A DNA stretch of 64,000 bases from contig NZ_FOVT01000008.1 of assembly GCF_900115245.1 (NCBI RefSeq), positions 62,001-126,000 of the forward strand. Direction: 5' to 3'. Source of the DNA: Mesorhizobium sp. NFR06 (GTDB taxonomy: Bacteria > Pseudomonadota > Alphaproteobacteria > Rhizobiales > Rhizobiaceae). Below the pieces are notes generated by a model, which had not been told where the DNA came from, made no database searches, and worked only from the letters and a program-made list of their open reading frames with translations. Positions 1-8,079 of the stretch are shown here, in pieces. Made by a program: the position numbers and the translations under genes. Numbering within the stretch: the first letter of the stretch is position 1; every line of letters begins with the position of its first letter.

Positions 1-460
1 TGTTGGTGGACGATGTGAAGACATCGTCGACACCATTGAAACGCATCGACTGGGAACTGCACCCGGCCGCCGCGCCGGCAATCATGAGCACCGCGCAACC
101 GCGCGCCAGATTGCGTCTGTTTGCCTTCAAGTGATTGAATTGCATCGCACTAACCCGCACAGACCCGGTACAAACTGGTCATGATTAAAGCGCGTTAATG
201 TTACTGGCCGGTTAACCCATTAGAATCCGACGAAAATTTTCTTAAAACATTGGAGAAAATTTTGGCGCCGTCGAAATTCGGGTGAGGCTGGGGCGGGCAA
301 GTCGGCTTTGCGGCGAATTGCGCCCGGCTCTCAAGGCCGCCGACCAGGCGTCGTTCACGACCGTCGGCCCGCCCTTCCCGTTCAGCGCGGATCGCATCCG
401 CCCAGGACGTCGATCTGGTCGGCTTGCGCCTGAATTTCCGCTGGAACGGTTGAGGTAGGG
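1..460. other. Window edge, no confident gene
   Basis: No complete gene is visible. On the plus strand one frame is open from base 3 to a TGA at 132-134 (44 codons), which could be the 3' end of a gene entering from outside the window, but I recognise nothing in it. Between 290 and 455 two plus-strand frames carry short protein-like pieces (one around 331-400, another ending at 453) that would need a frameshift to join, so this may be decayed coding sequence. In many relatives an M23-peptidase/LysM gene (nlpD) follows pcm on the minus strand; I do not see its start here. Confidence 0.3.
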
Positions 461-1114
461 CTAGATAACCGCCGCGACGCTGCGCAGGATCGGCTGCAGC
501 CTGACTATGCCGATGTCTTCGCGCTCGAAGCGGCTGCCGACCTTGGTGAGCTTGGCCAGGACCTGCTCCCCCTCCTCCGGGCCGATCGGCGCGATGACGA
601 CACCGCCGCTCGACAATTGGTCGAGCAGGAAGCGCGGCAGGCTGTCGAAGGCCGCCCAGCCGACGATGCGGTCGAACGGCCCTTCATTGGGCAGGCCGTT
701 GGAGCCGTCGGCCTGGCGGGCGATGACGTTGCTGATGGCGAGCGCCTCGAAGCGCTGCTTGGCCTGTTCGGTCAGGGTCTTGTAGCGGTCGATGGTGATG
801 ATACGCGCCGCAAGCCGCGACATCACCGCAGCCGTGTAACCCGAACCGGTGCCGATCTCGAGCACGCGATTGCCCGGTTCGATGTTGAGCGCGGCGATCA
901 CCGCCGCCTGCAGATCCGCGCCTTCGATCGCTTCGCCGCATTCGATCGGCAGCATGCCGTCCGACCAGGCGATGGCGTGGAACTGGGCCGACAGGAAACC
1001 GCGCCGCGGTGTCGCCTCGAAGGCAGCGACCAGCGCCTTCGGCGCTGTGCCCCTGCCCCGCAGCCGCAGCAGGAAAGCGGCGAAACCTTCGCGGTCGTCG
1101 ATGGCCATGCTCAT
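461..1114 (-). CDS. pcm: Protein-L-isoaspartate O-methyltransferase
   Basis: A 217-residue cytoplasmic methyltransferase expected to use S-adenosylmethionine to methylate L-isoaspartyl residues in damaged proteins, the first step of their repair. The SAM-binding motif I (VLEIGTGSGYTAAV) lies near residue 82, and an acidic residue of motif II (ITIDRY) follows. Length fits the family. It lies 13 bp downstream of surE on the same strand; the surE-pcm pairing is common in proteobacteria and both are linked to stationary-phase survival. A second, more divergent member of the same fold is at 26749-27423. Confidence 0.9.
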   Translation of the reverse strand: MSMAIDDREGFAAFLLRLRGRGTAPKALVAAFEATPRRGFLSAQFHAIAWSDGMLPIECGEAIEGADLQAAVIAALNIEPGNRVLEIGTGSGYTAAVMSRLAARIITIDRYKTLTEQAKQRFEALAISNVIARQADGSNGLPNEGPFDRIVGWAAFDSLPRFLLDQLSSGGVVIAPIGPEEGEQVLAKLTKVGSRFEREDIGIVRLQPILRSVAAVI

Positions 1115-1127
1115 GCCAAAACCCTAG

Positions 1128-1886
1128 TCATGACAGCGCCTTGGTCAATTGGTCGCGGAGTTCGTGGGCGGTCAGGTCGAGTTGCAGCGGCGTCACCGAA
1201 ACCAGCCGGTTGCGCAGCGCGTAGAGGTCCGTGCCTTTCTTGCCTTCGACCGGCTCGCGGCCGAAGCGCAGCCAGTAGTAAGGCAAGCCGCGCCCGTCGC
1301 GCCGTTCGTCGACCCACAGGCTGTGCACCAGCTTGCCCTGCGACGTGACGACGGTGCCCTCCACTTCGTCGGATGTACAGTTCGGGAAATTGACGTTGAG
1401 CAGAATGCCTTCCGGCAGCGGCGTTTCCACCAATCGCTTGAGCAGCGCCGGCGCCAGCGCCTCGGTCGTCTCGTAAGGGACGACGCGATCCTCGCCGACA
1501 TAGGAATAGGCCTGGCTCACCGCGATCGAGCGCACGCCGAGCAGCGCGCCTTCCATGGCGCCCGCCACGGTACCCGAATAGGTCACGTCGTCGGCGATGT
1601 TGGCACCGGAATTGACGCCGGACAGAATGAGATCCGGCGGCCCCGGCAGGATTTTCTTCGTGCCCATGATGACGCAGTCGGTCGGCGTGCCGCGCACCGC
1701 ATAGTGCTTCTCGCCGATCTTGCGCAGCCGGAGCGGCTCCGAGATCGACAGCGAATGCGCGTAGCCGGACTGATCCTGCTCCGGCGCGACCACCCAGACG
1801 TCATCCGAAAGCGTGCGCGCGATGCGTTCGAGCGACTCCAGTCCCTCGGCATGGATGCCGTCATCATTGGTCAGGAGAATGCGCAT
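1128..1886 (-). CDS. surE: 5'/3'-nucleotidase SurE
   Basis: A 252-residue metal-dependent nucleoside monophosphate phosphatase. The N-terminus has the hallmark LLTNDDGI with the two metal-binding aspartates at residues 8-9, and the second conserved block SGVNSGAN is near residue 88, both expected at the divalent-metal site. SurE proteins dephosphorylate 5'- and 3'-nucleotides and are connected to survival in stationary phase. The gene starts 3 bp after the serS stop and precedes pcm, so serS-surE-pcm is almost certainly one transcript. Confidence 0.93.
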   Translation of the reverse strand: MRILLTNDDGIHAEGLESLERIARTLSDDVWVVAPEQDQSGYAHSLSISEPLRLRKIGEKHYAVRGTPTDCVIMGTKKILPGPPDLILSGVNSGANIADDVTYSGTVAGAMEGALLGVRSIAVSQAYSYVGEDRVVPYETTEALAPALLKRLVETPLPEGILLNVNFPNCTSDEVEGTVVTSQGKLVHSLWVDERRDGRGLPYYWLRFGREPVEGKKGTDLYALRNRLVSVTPLQLDLTAHELRDQLTKALS

Positions 1887-1889
1887 GGT

Positions 1890-3194
1890 TTACTTCGGAC
1901 CGATCTTCGCGACACCACCCATGTAGGGCCGCAGCACTTCAGGAATGGTTACGCTGCCATCCTCATTCTGGTAGTTTTCGATGACGGCTATAAGAGCGCG
2001 GCCGACCGCGGTGCCCGAGCCGTTGAGCGTGTGGACGAAGCGGTTGCCCTTGCCGTCCTTGTCCTTGTAGCGCGCATCCATGCGCCTGGCCTGGAAATCG
2101 CCGCAGACCGAGCAGGACGAGATCTCGCGATAGGCGTTCTGGCCCGGCAACCAGACCTCGATGTCATAGGTCTTGCGCGCGCCGAAACCCATGTCGCCGG
2201 TGCAGAGCGTCACGGTACGGAATGGCAGGCCGAGCCGCTTCAGGACCTCCTCGGCGCATTGCGTCATGCGCTCGTGCTCGGCGAGCGAGCTTTCCTGGTC
2301 GGTGATCGACACCAGCTCGACCTTGTAGAACTGGTGCTGGCGCAGCATGCCGCGCGTGTCGCGACCGGCCGAGCCCGCTTCCGAGCGGAAGCACGGCGTC
2401 AGCGCGGTGTAGCGCAGCGGCAGCTTCTCATGCGCCGTGATCTCCTCGCGCACGAGGTTGGTCAGCGGCACTTCCGCGGTGGGGATCAAGCCTAGGCGCC
2501 CGTCGCCATGCGACGTGAAGAACAGGTCCTGCTCGAATTTCGGCAACTGGTTGGTGCCGAAAAGCACTTCGTCGCGCACCATCAGCGGCGGGATGATCTC
2601 CTCATAGCCGTGCTCGATGGTGTGCAGATCGATCATGAACTGGCCGAGCGCGCGCTCCATGCGCGCCAGCTGGCTCTTCAGCACCGTGAAACGCGAGCCG
2701 GACAGTTTCGCCGCCCGCTCGAAATCCATCATGCCGAGCGCTTCGCCGATCTCGAAATGTTCCTTCACCCAGTTCGGGCGCGTCGGCACCTCGCCGACGA
2801 TGCGCTTGACGACATTGTCATGCTCGTCCTTGCCGACCGGCACGTCCTCCAGCGGCACGTTGGGCAGGACGGCAAGCGCGTCATTCAGCGCCTTGTCGAG
2901 CTCGCGCTCGCGCGCCTCGCCGTTCTGGATGAACGCCTTGATGTCGCCGACCTCGGCCTTGAGCTTTTCGGCGAGAGCGGCATCGCCGGAACGCATCGCA
3001 TTGCCGATCTCCTTCGAGGCGGCGTTGCGGCGCTCCTGCTTGACCTGCAATTCGCTGAGATGCGACCGCCGCACCTCGTCCTTGGCGACCAGATCGTCGA
3101 CCGTCGATTGCGCCTCGTCCGCCGACCAGGAGCGCTTCACCAGCGCCTCGACAAGGGCCTTCGGGTTGTCGCGAATCCATTTGATATCAAGCAT
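1890..3194 (-). CDS. serS: Serine--tRNA ligase
   Basis: A 434-residue class II aminoacyl-tRNA synthetase that charges tRNA-Ser with serine. The N-terminal 110 residues form the charged, helical coiled-coil arm that contacts the tRNA long variable arm. Class II motif 2 ([14 protein letters not shown]) is near residue 270 and motif 3 ([18 protein letters not shown]) near residue 388, both intact. Length is normal. It sits between tatC and surE, an order shared by many Rhizobiales. The 141 bp between tatC and serS contain a dispersed repeat, so serS may also have its own promoter. Confidence 0.97.
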   Translation of the reverse strand: MLDIKWIRDNPKALVEALVKRSWSADEAQSTVDDLVAKDEVRRSHLSELQVKQERRNAASKEIGNAMRSGDAALAEKLKAEVGDIKAFIQNGEARERELDKALNDALAVLPNVPLEDVPVGKDEHDNVVKRIVGEVPTRPNWVKEHFEIGEALGMMDFERAAKLSGSRFTVLKSQLARMERALGQFMIDLHTIEHGYEEIIPPLMVRDEVLFGTNQLPKFEQDLFFTSHGDGRLGLIPTAEVPLTNLVREEITAHEKLPLRYTALTPCFRSEAGSAGRDTRGMLRQHQFYKVELVSITDQESSLAEHERMTQCAEEVLKRLGLPFRTVTLCTGDMGFGARKTYDIEVWLPGQNAYREISSCSVCGDFQARRMDARYKDKDGKGNRFVHTLNGSGTAVGRALIAVIENYQNEDGSVTIPEVLRPYMGGVAKIGPK

Positions 3195-3260
3195 GGCCGA
3201 TCCTCAAAGTAAGGGTCGACGGCGTAAACCGCATCCGCCATCGATGCAAGACGGCGGGTT

Positions 3261-3337
3261 AGAGCAATTGCAGGAAAAGTGCGGACACGGTTTTCCGTCA
3301 GGAATTGCGTCAGAATAAAGAGGTAGAGCGGTGCTCT
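3261..3337. repeat. Dispersed intergenic repeat, copy 1
   Basis: This stretch begins AGAGCAATTGCAGGAAAAG, has a centre reading GGTTTTCCGTCAGGAATTGCG, and closes with GAGGTAGAGC. The AATTGCAGGAAAA and TTTTCCGTCAGGAATT parts are imperfectly complementary, so the RNA can fold. A second copy of the same consensus lies at 47391-47451 and a related element at 44793-44910. Repeats of this kind are abundant between genes in Mesorhizobium-type genomes. It lies in the tatC-serS gap. Confidence 0.75.
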
Positions 3338-4199
3338 AGGTGGACGAGGCGTCCGGCGTGTTGCCCGCGGCCGAACTCCCCGCCTCCGCCCGCTCGCGCG
3401 CCAGGCGGTCGCGCGCCTGAGCGCGCTCGATCATGCGCGACGACCAGATTGCGACCTCGTAGAGAATGATGGTCGGGATGGCGAGGCCGCACTGGCTCAT
3501 TGGATCGGGCGGCGTCAGCACCGCGGCGACGACGAAGGACAGCACGATCGCCCATTTGCGCTTCTCGGCCAGCGCCTGCGACGACAGGAGGCCGACACGC
3601 GTCAGAAGGCTGGTCACCACCGGCAGCTGGAACACCAGGCCGAAGGAGAAGATCAGCGTCATGATCAGGCTGAGATATTCCGACACCTTCGGCAGGAGCG
3701 AGATCTGCACCTGGTCGTTGGTGCCGGTCTGCTGCATAGCCAGGAAGAACCACATCACCATCGGGGTGAAGAAGAAATAGACCAGCGAGGCGCCCATCAG
3801 GAACAGGATGGGCGACGCGATCAGGAACGGCAGGAAGGCGCTGCGCTCGTTCTTGTAGAGCCCCGGCGCGATGAACTTGTAGATCTGCGTGGCGATCAGC
3901 GGAAACGCGATCACCATGCCGCCGAACATGGCGAGCTTCACCTGCGTGAAGAAGAATTCCTGCGGCGCGGTGTAGATCAGCTCGACCTTGTGCGGGTCGA
4001 GCCCCGCCCACTGCGTCGCCCATTTGAAGGGAACGACCAGAAGGTTGAACAGGCGCTTGGCGAAGAAGAAGCAGACGAGAAAGGCGACGAAGAAGCCGCC
4101 CAGCGACCAGATCAGACGGCGGCGCAGTTCGATGAGATGTTCGATCAGCGGCGCCGACGATTTCTCGATCTCTTCCTTTTCCTTATCCGAAACGCTCAC
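3336..4199 (-). CDS. tatC: Sec-independent translocase subunit TatC
   Basis: A 287-residue inner-membrane protein that, with TatB, recognises twin-arginine signal peptides of folded proteins bound for the periplasm. The N-terminal PLIEHLIELRRRLIWSL segment is the conserved cytoplasmic start of TatC; six hydrophobic spans follow. The C-terminal 35 residues are charged and variable, as usual. Its ATG overlaps the tatB stop by 4 bp (ATGA), and the order tatA-tatB-tatC is the standard operon. The molybdenum hydroxylase large subunit at 49491-51839 has no visible Tat signal, so it is not an obvious client. Confidence 0.96.
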   Translation of the reverse strand: MSVSDKEKEEIEKSSAPLIEHLIELRRRLIWSLGGFFVAFLVCFFFAKRLFNLLVVPFKWATQWAGLDPHKVELIYTAPQEFFFTQVKLAMFGGMVIAFPLIATQIYKFIAPGLYKNERSAFLPFLIASPILFLMGASLVYFFFTPMVMWFFLAMQQTGTNDQVQISLLPKVSEYLSLIMTLIFSFGLVFQLPVVTSLLTRVGLLSSQALAEKRKWAIVLSFVVAAVLTPPDPMSQCGLAIPTIILYEVAIWSSRMIERAQARDRLARERAEAGSSAAGNTPDASST

Positions 4200-4879
4200 T
4201 TGGCGGCTCCCGCCGACTTCTTGGTTTCGGTTGTCTTCTTGGCGGCCGGCTTCTTCGCTGAGGGCTTTGCCGCAGCCTTGGAGATCATATTCTTGGCCGG
4301 CGCTTTTGCCGTCGGGGCTTTGGCCGAATTTGTTTTCGCCGACCCGGAGGCCTTCGCCTTGGCTGCCGTCGCCCTCTTCGCCGGCTGGGCCGGCGCGACG
4401 GGTCCCGACACCGCTCCGGTGACGGAGGCGTCGGTCATCGCTGGAAAGATCGGCGTGACCGGGGCAGCCTCGGTCCCGTTGTTGCCGCCAGGCATGTCCG
4501 TCGCGCCATTCTTGAGCGGCTCGGCGGCCTGCGGATCCGATGCTGCCGGCGTCGCCGCATCGGCGGCCGGTTTGGGCTTCATCATCGTATCGACGCCGGC
4601 CCGCACATCGGCCGCGGCCTGCTCGAACGGATTGAGCTGCTTGCGCACTTCGTTCATCGGATTGAGGCCGCGAAGGCTATCGATCGAGCTCTTGACGTCG
4701 TCGAGTTCGGCCTCCTTCAACGCATCGTTGAACTGCTTCTGGAAGTCGCCGGCCATGGCGCGCAATTTGGCCGCGGTACGGCCGAAGGTGCGCAACATGT
4801 TGGGCAAATCCTTGGGCCCGACGACCACGATCATGACGACCGCGATCACCAGCAGTTCGCTCCAACCGACTTCGAACAT
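4196..4879 (-). CDS. tatB: Sec-independent translocase subunit TatB
   Basis: A 227-residue Tat component. It has the short N-terminal membrane helix (MFEVGWSELLVIAVVMIVV) containing the conserved Glu, then the hinge GPKDLPNMLR and an amphipathic helix to about residue 65. The remaining two thirds is low-complexity, rich in Ala, Lys and Pro (an AKAPAK-type tail from about residue 160), which is common in rhizobial TatB. It lies 29 bp downstream of tatA and overlaps tatC by 4 bp. TatB forms the substrate-binding complex with TatC. Confidence 0.95.
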   Translation of the reverse strand: MFEVGWSELLVIAVVMIVVVGPKDLPNMLRTFGRTAAKLRAMAGDFQKQFNDALKEAELDDVKSSIDSLRGLNPMNEVRKQLNPFEQAAADVRAGVDTMMKPKPAADAATPAASDPQAAEPLKNGATDMPGGNNGTEAAPVTPIFPAMTDASVTGAVSGPVAPAQPAKRATAAKAKASGSAKTNSAKAPTAKAPAKNMISKAAAKPSAKKPAAKKTTETKKSAGAAK

Positions 4880-4908
4880 GGCAATCTATTCCGGCGACAG
4901 CGCTTGGC

Positions 4909-5136
4909 TCAGCTCTTGCTGGCTTTTTCCTTCACGGCCGAAACAGTCTCGTCGGCGCGGTGTTCGACGGTGCGCTTGTCGTCCGCGACGTCGTCGTCAG
5001 CCATGCCTTTCTTGAAGCTCTTGATGCCTTTTGCCATGTCGCCCATCAGTTCGGGGATCTTGCCGCGGCCGAACACCAGTAGCACGATGACCAGCACGAT
5101 CATCCAGTGCCAAATCGAAAATGAACCCATTGCCAA
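4909..5136 (-). CDS. tatA: Sec-independent translocase subunit TatA
   Basis: A 75-residue pore-forming Tat subunit: one N-terminal membrane helix ([20 protein letters not shown]), the [12 protein letters not shown] hinge, then an amphipathic helix and a charged C-terminal tail. Translation could begin at residue 1 (MAMGSF) or at the internal Met 3; the latter matches TatA of relatives better. It is the first gene of tatABC, and 173 bp separate it from scpB upstream, room for a promoter, although the conserved order suggests read-through from scpAB as well. Confidence 0.95.
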   Translation of the reverse strand: MAMGSFSIWHWMIVLVIVLLVFGRGKIPELMGDMAKGIKSFKKGMADDDVADDKRTVEHRADETVSAVKEKASKS

Positions 5137-5309
5137 TCTCTCTCGAATGTTTTCCCTGGCGATGATCTATGCGCTTTCGCTCGGGGATTCAAACACAACC
5201 GCCACGAAGTTGATAAAATGGCTCGCGGATGTCACGCACTTTCGGCGTGAGCGGCTTGCTACCAATCCGCGCAGCCTTTGCTAATAGACCATTCGCGGCG
5301 ATTTGATGG

Positions 5310-6065
5310 TCACTCGTCGGTGACGCGCGGCGTCAGCAGCCCGAGCTCCTCGAGGTCGATATCGGTCAGCGCGTCCTCATCCTCGGTCAGCGTGTCCGGA
5401 TCGGCGGGCGGCACCGGCATCGAGAAATTGGCCGGCATGCGCGTCGACAGCAGCCCAGCGCCCTTAAGCTCTTCCATGCCGGGCAGATCGCGGATCTCTT
5501 CCAGCGCGAAATGATCGAGGAAGGCATCCGTAGTGCCATAGGTCACCGGGCGGCCGGGCGTGCGGCGGCGACCACGCATCCGTACCCATTCGGTCTCCAG
5601 CAGCGTATCCAGCGTGCCCTTCGAGGTCTCGACGCCTCTGATGTCCTCGATCTCGGCGCGCGTTACCGGCTGGTGATAGGCAATGATTGCCAGCACCTCT
5701 AGCGCGGCGCGAGAGAGCTTTCGTTGCTGGACGGAGTCCCGGCTCATCAGGAAAGCCAGGTCGCCCGCGGTGCGGAAGGCCCAGGCATCGCCGACCCGCA
5801 CCAGGTTGACGCCGCGCCTGGCATAGATTTCCTGCAGGTCCGCCATGGCGGCGGCAATGTTGACGCCTTCCGGCAGGCGCGCTGCAAGCTGCCTTTCGCT
5901 CACCGGCTCGGCGCTGGCGAAAACGATCGCCTCGGCCATCCGCACGGCCTCCGACAATTGCAGCCGCTCGGCGGGGTTCTCGATTGAGCCCTGCTCGGCC
6001 ATCTCGTCTTCCGGCTCGTTCTCGACCTTGAACGGGATGACCGAAGCGTTGGCGCGTTCGCTCAT
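5310..6065 (-). CDS. scpB: Segregation and condensation protein B
   Basis: A 251-residue winged-helix kleisin partner that, with ScpA and SMC, forms the bacterial condensin for chromosome compaction and segregation. The central block RAALEVLAIIAYHQPVTRAEIEDIRG and the following GRPVTYGTTDAFLDHF are ScpB signatures. I place the start at the ATG at 6063-6065, where ATGA overlaps the scpA stop; the open frame extends upstream only inside scpA. The C-terminal 45 residues are acidic and variable. Confidence 0.93.
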   Translation of the reverse strand: MSERANASVIPFKVENEPEDEMAEQGSIENPAERLQLSEAVRMAEAIVFASAEPVSERQLAARLPEGVNIAAAMADLQEIYARRGVNLVRVGDAWAFRTAGDLAFLMSRDSVQQRKLSRAALEVLAIIAYHQPVTRAEIEDIRGVETSKGTLDTLLETEWVRMRGRRRTPGRPVTYGTTDAFLDHFALEEIRDLPGMEELKGAGLLSTRMPANFSMPVPPADPDTLTEDEDALTDIDLEELGLLTPRVTDE

Positions 6066-6904
6066 GATACCACCTCGACTGCCCTGACATCTTGCGCGCG
6101 GCTGCGCAGATAGATCGGCGCGAACACCTGATCCTGCCGCACTTCCAATTTGCCCTCGCGCACCATTTCGAGCGTCGCCGCGAAGGAACTGGCCATCGCC
6201 GTGCGCTTCTCTTCCGGCGCCGCCAGATATTCGATCAGGAAACTGTCGAGCGTCGTCCAGTCGCTGACCGAGCCGATCAGCCGTGCCAGCACCTCGCGCG
6301 CGTCCTTGAGCGACCACACGGCGCGCCGGGCGATCGTCACATTGTTGATCGCCTGCCGCTGGCGCTGCTGCGCGTAGGCGGTAAGCAGATCGTAGAGCGA
6401 AGCTGAAAAGCTGTTGCGCTTCTCGATGATGACCATTTCCGGCATGCCGCGCGCGAAGACATCGCGGCCGAGACGGTTGCGGTTGACCAGCCGCGCCGCG
6501 GCGTCGCGCATGGCTTCCAGCCGCTTCAGCCGGAACTGCAGCACCGCCGCCAGTTCCTCGCCGCTTTCGCCTTCTTCACCTGGCTGTTTCGGGATCAGCA
6601 GCTTCGACTTGAGGAAGGCGAGCCAAGCCGCCATCACCAGATAGTCGGCGGCAAGCTCCAGTCTGAGTACCCGCACCTTTTCGACGAAGGCCAGATACTG
6701 TTCCGCGAGCGCCAGGATGGAAATGCGAGCCAGATCGACCTTCTGGTTGCGGGCGAGATGCAGCAAGAGATCGAGCGGACCTTCGAACCCCGCCACGTCG
6801 ACGACCAGCGACGGGTCGCCGGTCAGGCGTGAATCGTCGTCTTCGGCCCACAGACGGTCCATCGGTGCGGCCTTCGGGGCCTTGCTTTCCAATGTCTCCG
6901 CCAC
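6062..6904 (-). CDS. scpA: Segregation and condensation protein A
   Basis: A 280-residue kleisin that bridges the SMC heads and binds ScpB. The N-terminal FEGPLDLLLHLARNQKVDLARI block is diagnostic of ScpA, followed by the helical DYLVMAAWLAFLKSKLLIP segment. The N-terminal 35 residues are extra relative to shorter homologues. It overlaps scpB by 4 bp and lies 21 bp downstream of nagZ, in the order nagZ-scpA-scpB-tat that is conserved in Rhizobiales. Confidence 0.94.
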   Translation of the reverse strand: MAETLESKAPKAAPMDRLWAEDDDSRLTGDPSLVVDVAGFEGPLDLLLHLARNQKVDLARISILALAEQYLAFVEKVRVLRLELAADYLVMAAWLAFLKSKLLIPKQPGEEGESGEELAAVLQFRLKRLEAMRDAAARLVNRNRLGRDVFARGMPEMVIIEKRNSFSASLYDLLTAYAQQRQRQAINNVTIARRAVWSLKDAREVLARLIGSVSDWTTLDSFLIEYLAAPEEKRTAMASSFAATLEMVREGKLEVRQDQVFAPIYLRSRAQDVRAVEVVS

Positions 6905-6925
6905 CTGCCTTTTATCCCCTTTGGT

Positions 6926-7945
6926 TCAGGCCACCGCTTCGAAATAGGTGGCAAATTCGGCGCGTATCGCGGCTTCGTCGGCGATGTCGCGGCCCTTTAT
7001 ATAGGTCAGCGCCCGTTCCGCGCGTTGCAAGGACTTGCCGGACAGTGCCCTCGTGCGCGACGCGATCCCGGACATCTCCTCGAAAACGCCGTTGCAGTGA
7101 AGGACGAGATCGCAGCCGGCCGCAAGGATCGAGGCCGCCTTTGTCGGGAAATCCCCAGAAAGTGCCTTCATCGAGGTGTCGTCGCTCATCAGCAGGCCAT
7201 CGAAGCCGATCTCGCCGCGGATCACCTGATTGACGACCTCGGCGGACGTCGTCGCCGGATTGTCGGGATCGACGGCGCTGTAGACGACATGCGCGGTCAT
7301 CGCCATCGGCAGCTCGTTGAGCGCCTTGAACGGGGCGAAATCATGCCGGCGCAATTCGTCGAGCGGCGTATCGACGGTCGGCAGCGCGAAATGCGTGTCG
7401 GCAAAGGCGCGGCCGTGGCCGGGGATGTGCTTCATCACAGGCAACACGCCGCCGGATATCAGGCCCTTGGCCGAAGCCAGGCCGAGCTCGATAACGGCAT
7501 TGGGCTCCTTGCCATAGGCGCGCGCGCCGATGACGTCGCTGGCGCCCTCGACCGGAACGTCGAGCACCGGCAGGCAGTCGGCCGTGATGCCCAGGCGGGA
7601 GAGATCGAAGGCATGCAGCCGCGCCAGAAGCCAGGCAGCGCGGCGGCCGGCTTCACGATCATCGCGCCACAGGGCGCCTAGCGCGCCGCCGGCCGGATAG
7701 TTGGGCGCCAGAGGCGGACGCAGGCGCTGCACCCGGCCGCCTTCCTGGTCGATGAAGACCGGGGCGTCCGGGCGGCCGACACAGTCGCGCATAGAGGCGA
7801 CCAGGTCGCGGATCTGCCTGGCCTCGCCGATGTTGCGCGCGAACAGGATGAAGCCCCATGGACGTTCGTCGCGGTAGAAGCGGATTTCGTCATCGGTGAG
7901 GGACTTCCCGGCGCAGCCGAGGATCATGGATTTTGATTCGCTCAT
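6926..7945 (-). CDS. nagZ: Beta-N-acetylhexosaminidase (glycoside hydrolase family 3)
   Basis: A 339-residue cytoplasmic enzyme expected to remove N-acetylglucosamine from muropeptides during cell-wall recycling. The GH3/NagZ signature KHIPGHGRAFADTH (His and Asp of the catalytic loop) lies near residue 165, and the nucleophile is in GLLMSDDTSMKAL near residue 240. I prefer the start at 7943-7945 (MSESKSM); a longer form starting at 7975 adds ten residues. It is located between the SPOR-domain gene and scpA. Confidence 0.92.
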   Translation of the reverse strand: MSESKSMILGCAGKSLTDDEIRFYRDERPWGFILFARNIGEARQIRDLVASMRDCVGRPDAPVFIDQEGGRVQRLRPPLAPNYPAGGALGALWRDDREAGRRAAWLLARLHAFDLSRLGITADCLPVLDVPVEGASDVIGARAYGKEPNAVIELGLASAKGLISGGVLPVMKHIPGHGRAFADTHFALPTVDTPLDELRRHDFAPFKALNELPMAMTAHVVYSAVDPDNPATTSAEVVNQVIRGEIGFDGLLMSDDTSMKALSGDFPTKAASILAAGCDLVLHCNGVFEEMSGIASRTRALSGKSLQRAERALTYIKGRDIADEAAIRAEFATYFEAVA

Positions 7946-8026
7946 GCAGGCGAGCTTAAGGCTTTGGCCGAGCAAAGGGAATCACCCCCGGCCCCAGACG
8001 CCCGCAAGCCCATCGACGGTCCACAA

Positions 8027-8066
8027 CGAAAAGCCGGCGCGGCCCTGCGGCGGCGCCGGCTTTTCG
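8027..8066 (-). terminator. Intrinsic terminator after the SPOR-domain gene
   Basis: The arms CGAAAAGCCGGCGC (8027-8040) and GCGCCGGCTTTTCG (8053-8066) are perfectly complementary over 14 bp. Read on the minus strand the stem ends in TTTT, just past the stop of the SPOR protein at 8080. It separates that gene from nagZ. Confidence 0.85.
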
Positions 8067-8079
8067 AAGTCTGGATCGA

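Noticed and set aside
1149..2495. 448-codon plus-strand frame
   Set aside because: It runs antisense to surE and serS, is rich in Arg/Gln/His without domain signals, and is a GC-bias shadow.
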